From VAZQ01 sp963817135 (GTDB lineage: Bacteria > Pseudomonadota > Alphaproteobacteria > Rhizobiales > Xanthobacteraceae), in the NCBI GenBank assembly GCA_963817135.1, contig CAWFNG010000017.1, positions 62,001 through 126,000 of the forward strand: a stretch of DNA of 64,000 nt, read 5' to 3'. Below the pieces are notes generated by a model that did not search any database, was not told the DNA's origin, and saw only the letters and a list, made by a program, of their open reading frames with translations. The position numbers were made by a program, and so were the translations under genes. Positions 60,444 through 64,000 of this stretch are shown here, one piece after another. Numbering within the stretch: position 1 is the first letter of the stretch; each line of letters starts with the position of its first letter.

Positions 60444-60959
60444 TCAGAGATTAACCGGCGTGCTCATGAAATCGCGCTTGCTGAGTGCGACTCCGCAATG
60501 GCGCAGAATGTCATACGCCGTTGTACAGTGGAAATAGAAGTTTGGCAGGATGAAATTTTGCAACAGCGCGTGCCCCGTGAACTTGCGCTCGTTGGCGCCG
60601 AGTTTGATGGTGATGTCCTTGTCCTCGGTGCCGTCGATCTGCGCCGGCTTGAAGGTTTTGCAGTAATCGATCGTCTTGGCGAGGCGCGCCTTGAGCTCGG
60701 CAAAGCTTGCTTCCGTGTTGGGCATGTTCGGCATCTCAGTGCCGGCAAGCGCGCTACAACATCTGGCGGCGTGAGTGCTCGCCTGCTGCACCTGGCGCAC
60801 ATACGGATACATGTCGGGAAAGAGCCGCATGTTGAGAAAAAAGTTGGGGTCGAGCTGCTTTGCCTCAATATGCGCTACGGCCTTGTCGATACACTCAGAC
60901 TGGGCGGTCAGAAACTGCACGAAGATCGGCACCGACACCTTGTACATGGAAACAATCAT
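60444..60959 (-). CDS. DUF1993 family protein
   Basis: 171 residues from the ATG at 60,959, with GGGGAGGACC before it. It reads MIVSMYKVSVPIFVQFLTAQ, HIEAKQLDPNFFLNMRLFPD then MYPYVRQVQQASTHAARCCS and GHALLQNFILPNFYFHCTTA. This is the DUF1993 pattern, an all-helical DinB-like fold in which histidines can bind metal. The family has no proven activity. It stands alone and is convergent with the propeller gene. Confidence 0.88.
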   Translation of the reverse strand: MIVSMYKVSVPIFVQFLTAQSECIDKAVAHIEAKQLDPNFFLNMRLFPDMYPYVRQVQQASTHAARCCSALAGTEMPNMPNTEASFAELKARLAKTIDYCKTFKPAQIDGTEDKDITIKLGANERKFTGHALLQNFILPNFYFHCTTAYDILRHCGVALSKRDFMSTPVNL

Positions 60960-61379
60960 GGGATGGGGTCCTCCCCTGGGGCAAAACTCTGGAATGGGCG
61001 TGGAACGATAGCAGACGGCAGAGTTCCCAGGAAGCAAGAGCCGGGCCGTGCAGACCTTCCACACGCGATCTTCCATTCGATAACATGGCCAAGTGAAGAG
61101 CGGCATTGTAAGCCAGGTGCGGCCACTTTGCTTTTGTCACCCAGAACTGGATCAGCTTGTGGCTCCTGGCACTTTCCTGCCAACAACTACGATGCACCAA
61201 CCAGTTGAATTTGCGTCCGCTTATTGGCCAGTGCTGTCATAGCTTCTCGGTCGGCTATGAGCGGTGCCGTCTCTTGATGACCCTAAGCAGTCATTAAGGC
61301 AATGGCATTGGGCCATCTGATTCCCCGATCATTTGTCGGATATTAGGGTCCAATTGATTGAGAATTCTCTTTTTCTTTT
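60960..61379. other. Intergenic, includes the true tail of the MFS gene
   Basis: No separate gene. Bases 61,343-61,380 encode, on the minus strand in another frame, the probable native end of the MFS transporter (LAALLFVKKEKE). The rest holds nothing I can name. Confidence 0.45.
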
Positions 61380-62528
61380 TTAACGAATAGTAGCGCGGCC
61401 AAAGCCGTGAGAACTCAAGGCACTTGAAACGATCAAAGTCCCGAAGCCCCACCACTCGATCATAACGCCAAAGGCTAATGGAGCGGCTGCCTGCGCAATG
61501 CGCGCGGGGGCGCCAAGTAGGCCGAGCCGATACCCGTAATTTTTCGGTCCAAAGATTGCGAGCGGTACCGTCCCGCGAGCAATTGTAAGAATACCATTTC
61601 CAAACCCATGGAGAATGGCAAATGCAAAGGCGGGCACTCCAGCAGCGGCAAAAAAACCCAGAACGGCCGCTCCGATCGGGTGCGTCACTGTGGCAAGTCG
61701 CGCCGACAAAAGCGGGTGGGAGCGACCCAACACAATTACCTCCAATAGACGTGCTACCACCTGTGACGGCCCAATTAGTGCGCCGGCTGCGATCGCCTCC
61801 GATGTCGTCGCGCCGCCCGCTTCGAGGAGTTGCGGGAAATGGGCAGCCATTGCGCCAGTCACTGTCCATGCGAGAGCGAACGCGGTCGCAAGCAGCCACA
61901 TGTTTCGATCCATTGGAATGTAAGGCTTAGGCTCGGGTAGTCCTTTCGCCTCAACGTGGATCTTCGGCAACAGGAAAAAGTTGAGAGGCAGTCCCACAAC
62001 TAAGTGTGCCACTGCCCAAGCGAAACACGCGTCCCGCCAGCCATAGCGTGCCAAGCACCAAGCGGTCAGTGGCCAACCGATTGTGCTCGCAAAACCAGCT
62101 AGCAATGTGATGCCCGTAATCGAAGGACGCGCGGCCAAACCATACATGCGGCCCAAGGCGGCGAACGCCAAATCATAGAGGCCAAGTCCCATTCCAACTC
62201 CGAGCAGTAGCCAAGCCGCGCACATCAACCAAGGGGATGACGACAGGCCCAACAGGCTGAGTCCAGCCGCAAAAACAAGGTTTGAAGTTGACAAGACACC
62301 ACGTCCGCCCAGCGCGTCGATTGTTCGTCCGATGTATGGACCTAGTAAAGCAGCCAGGAGAAGCGAAGCGGAGAAAGCGCCGAATACGTAAGACGTGGGA
62401 ACATCGAGATCACGCGCGATTGGGTCTCCCAAGATCGCCGGAAGATAATAGCTCGACGCCCACGCAAGCGTCTGTGTTGAACCGAGGACTAGTACGGTAG
62501 GCAGGCGCGCTGAAATTCCCAATCCCAT
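61380..62528 (-). CDS. MFS transporter, C-terminus frameshifted
   Basis: About 382 residues from the ATG at 62,528 (a TTG at 62,552 is less likely). There are about twelve hydrophobic helices, for example LVLGSTQTLAWASSYYLPAI, FAAGLSLLGLSSSPWLMCAA, TGITLLAGFASTIGWPLTAW and HPIGAAVLGFFAAAGVPAFA. The loop GPYIGRTIDALGGRG is the MFS motif A. The present frame ends VSSALSSHGFGRATIR, but after about 61,408 another frame gives LTALAALLFVKKEKENSQSI, a proper twelfth helix. A one-base loss is likely. Substrate unknown. Confidence 0.85.
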   Translation of the reverse strand: MGLGISARLPTVLVLGSTQTLAWASSYYLPAILGDPIARDLDVPTSYVFGAFSASLLLAALLGPYIGRTIDALGGRGVLSTSNLVFAAGLSLLGLSSSPWLMCAAWLLLGVGMGLGLYDLAFAALGRMYGLAARPSITGITLLAGFASTIGWPLTAWCLARYGWRDACFAWAVAHLVVGLPLNFFLLPKIHVEAKGLPEPKPYIPMDRNMWLLATAFALAWTVTGAMAAHFPQLLEAGGATTSEAIAAGALIGPSQVVARLLEVIVLGRSHPLLSARLATVTHPIGAAVLGFFAAAGVPAFAFAILHGFGNGILTIARGTVPLAIFGPKNYGYRLGLLGAPARIAQAAAPLAFGVMIEWWGFGTLIVSSALSSHGFGRATIR

Positions 62529-62675
62529 AATCCTGTCAGAGCCAACACTCAAATGGTTTATCCATCCATTTCGAGGCTGTTTGTCAAACCTCCATGCTTC
62601 ACACCATTTCAGGAATTGGACCCTGAATCCGAGCGCTGGAAGCCAAGCTACACAGAGCTGTCCAGTGCCAATGCG

Positions 62676-62705
62676 GCGGTTTGTCCGGTGCTGGCGAAAG
62701 CTGAC
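62676..62705. repeat. Dispersed repeat shared with 3671-3700
   Basis: GCGGTTTGTCCGGTGCTGGC then GAAAGCTGAC is close to 3671-3700. It lies 30 bases before the left boundary of IS copy 2. Confidence 0.5.
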
Positions 62706-62735
62706 TTACGATTGATCCGGAGTGGAGGCGGGTTT

Positions 62736-64000
62736 TGTGCAGGGTTCCGGATGCCGGCCATGCGAGATGCCGCCACGGGCACCGGGGCCGGCGTCCGGAA
62801 GCCGCCAAAGAACGAACCCGCGGGATGGCGCTGCGCCCTTATGGGTATTTGATTGGATCGGAGGTTATTCGCAGGCGAGTGCAATGAGCTTGCACTTGAT
62901 TAATTGTGTGGCTGACACGTAGCAACGCGAGTTGATGATTGAGAGGGAGGCTGGGGATTGCAGTCGAAGGGTCGCGTTGATTACTGACCGGCATGTTTTG
63001 CTGAGCGTTGGCGTGACCGGTCGACGACCAGCGAGAGAAAAGCGCGGTACTGCGTAATGGCAACGCTGCGATCGTGATCATGAGGTGTCGATCCTGATGG
63101 TGACTGGCGGCGAGGATCGGTAGCGCGGGCTTGAGCCGCGCTCGAAGGTCTCGATGATGAGCATGCGGCCGCCGCAACAGGGACATGTGTCTGCCTCAGC
63201 ATTGCCAGGCGCGGTTTCGATCGTGGGTGCAGCTGTTGCCAGCAGTTCGCGAGCGCGCGCGATGTTCTCGGCGCGAGAGGTGTTGGTGAGCAACCCATAA
63301 TGGCGGATGCGGTGGAAGCCCTTCGGCAGAATATGCATGAGGAAGCGGCGAATGAACTCGTGCGTTGCCAGCGTCATGGTCTTGTAGCGGCCTGGCCCTT
63401 TGATCCGGTAGTCCTTGTATTTGAAGGTGACGCCGCTCGTGTCGGCGGCAATCAATCGGCGGTTGGAGATGGCAACGCGGTGGGTATAGCGCGAGAGATA
63501 GGCGAGCACCGCTTGGGGTCCACCGAACGGAGGCTTTGTGTTGACGTACCACTTGCGCCTGCGTAGCGGCGCCAGGTAGCGCGTGAAGGCCTTGCGCTCG
63601 ATGAGTGCGGCGTTGTTGCCGAAGAATTGCAGTTTACCAGCTGCGTGGGCAGCGAGGAGCTTCGCCAGCATCAGTCCCCGGAACAGCTTCGAGAGCACGC
63701 GCACGGGTAGGATGAAGCGCGGACGGCGGCAGGCAATCCAGCGCTGGCCATCAAGCGAGATGCCGCCGCCCGGCACGATCATGTGCACGTGCGGATGATG
63801 CGTCATGGCCGAGCCCCAGGTGTGGAGCACCGCGGTGATGCCGATGGTAGCGCCCATATGCTTGGGGTCGGCCGCGATCGTGAGCACGGCCTCGGATGAG
63901 GCCTTGAACAGCAGATCGTAGATCACTGCCTTGTTCTGATAGGCGATGTCGGAGATTGCGGCCGGCAGCGTGAACACTGCATGGAAGTACGGCACCGGTA
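62736..64000 (-). mobile_element. IS91-type element, copy 2 (cut by window end)
   Basis: Bases 62,736-64,000 appear identical to 9956-11,220, including the end hairpin at 62,745-62,800. The first base of identity is followed upstream by different sequence, so the left end is well placed. The orientation is the same as copy 1, and the two lie 52,780 bp apart. The rest of the transposase and the recombinase lie beyond the window. Confidence 0.88.
63078..64000 (-). CDS. tnp: IS91 family transposase, copy 2 (partial at window edge)
   Basis: The C-terminal 307 codons of the same transposase as at 10,298. The HUH motif (HHPHVHMIVPGGG) and both tyrosines (YLSRY) are inside the window; the zinc-binding N-terminus lies beyond the edge. 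No difference from copy 1 is seen, which points to a recent transposition. Confidence 0.93.
   Translation of the reverse strand, partial: PVPYFHAVFTLPAAISDIAYQNKAVIYDLLFKASSEAVLTIAADPKHMGATIGITAVLHTWGSAMTHHPHVHMIVPGGGISLDGQRWIACRRPRFILPVRVLSKLFRGLMLAKLLAAHAAGKLQFFGNNAALIERKAFTRYLAPLRRRKWYVNTKPPFGGPQAVLAYLSRYTHRVAISNRRLIAADTSGVTFKYKDYRIKGPGRYKTMTLATHEFIRRFLMHILPKGFHRIRHYGLLTNTSRAENIARARELLATAAPTIETAPGNAEADTCPCCGGRMLIIETFERGSSPRYRSSPPVTIRIDTS

Noticed and set aside
61294..61899. Minus-strand open frame of 201 codons overlapping the MFS gene
   Set aside because: It is an out-of-frame reading of the MFS gene, which has clear membrane helices in its own frame.
1..64000. CRISPR arrays, rRNA or tRNA genes
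   Set aside because: No regular repeat-spacer pattern and no rRNA or tRNA sequence was recognised on either strand.

Overview
The window looks like a chromosomal accessory region of an alphaproteobacterium of the Bradyrhizobium / Rhodopseudomonas / Afipia group (Nitrobacteraceae). The reasons are high GC with strong codon bias, several orphan ABC-type substrate-binding proteins that end in ADEVIE, Bug/TctC-type binding proteins, perfect or near-perfect FNR/FixK boxes, an ECF sigma/anti-sigma pair, and intergenic palindromic repeats of the kind common in these genomes. This is inference from gene content; no rRNA or tRNA gene is visible.

Layout. 1-8.5 kb: a cut exported-protein gene, decayed fragments, an MFS transporter / dihydroorotate-dehydrogenase-like pair, a metallophosphoesterase, a broken CDP-alcohol phosphatidyltransferase, then PPK2 polyphosphate kinase and a small Cys-rich protein, both preceded by FixK-type boxes. 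8.9-13.4 kb: an ABC_sub_bind protein followed by an IS91-type element that carries its own tyrosine recombinase, then gene stumps. 13.9-25.9 kb: histidine phosphatase, ECF sigma/anti-sigma pair, serine hydrolase joined in frame to an IS5 transposase remnant, DUF5993-DsbB, MBL hydrolase, L,D-transpeptidase, Bug protein, FixH/YtkA-like protein and a molybdopterin oxidoreductase with a frameshifted tail. 26-32.7 kb: an AhpD-like protein facing a dead LysR gene, two paralogous redoxins flanking a frameshifted NDH-2, a LysR regulator and a patatin-like phospholipase. 32.7-41 kb: a minus-strand operon of hydantoinase/oxoprolinase B and A, a NitT/TauT-type ABC transporter (its double permease is frameshifted) and an SDR. 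41-48.6 kb: DUF2778 protein, a BrnT/BrnA toxin-antitoxin pair, a double GNAT protein, a Bug protein, a fused sulfopyruvate/phosphonopyruvate-decarboxylase-like enzyme, DoxX, and an exported SAM methyltransferase with a membrane protein. 49-53.4 kb: four consecutive ABC_sub_bind genes. 54.8-59.2 kb: two family-2 glycosyltransferases, a divergent DIT1/PvcA-type isonitrile-synthase-like protein and a radical SAM enzyme. 59-62.5 kb: a propeller protein, a DUF1993 protein and an MFS transporter with a frameshifted tail. 62.7-64 kb: a second copy of the IS91-type element in the same orientation.

Two themes dominate. First, gene turnover: ABC_sub_bind genes, their leader sequences and C-terminal stumps recur through the window, and at least five otherwise recognisable genes carry frameshifts. 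The two IS91-type copies lie 52,780 bp apart as direct repeats and bracket most of the window. Second, low-oxygen physiology: three FNR/FixK-type boxes sit upstream of PPK2, the small Cys protein and the exported methyltransferase.

The best candidate for an undescribed system is the 54.8-59.2 kb cluster. It holds an isonitrile-synthase-like protein without the usual PvcB-type oxygenase partner, next to a radical SAM enzyme with extra cysteines and two glycosyltransferases. Family membership is read from conserved motifs; the pathway is inference.
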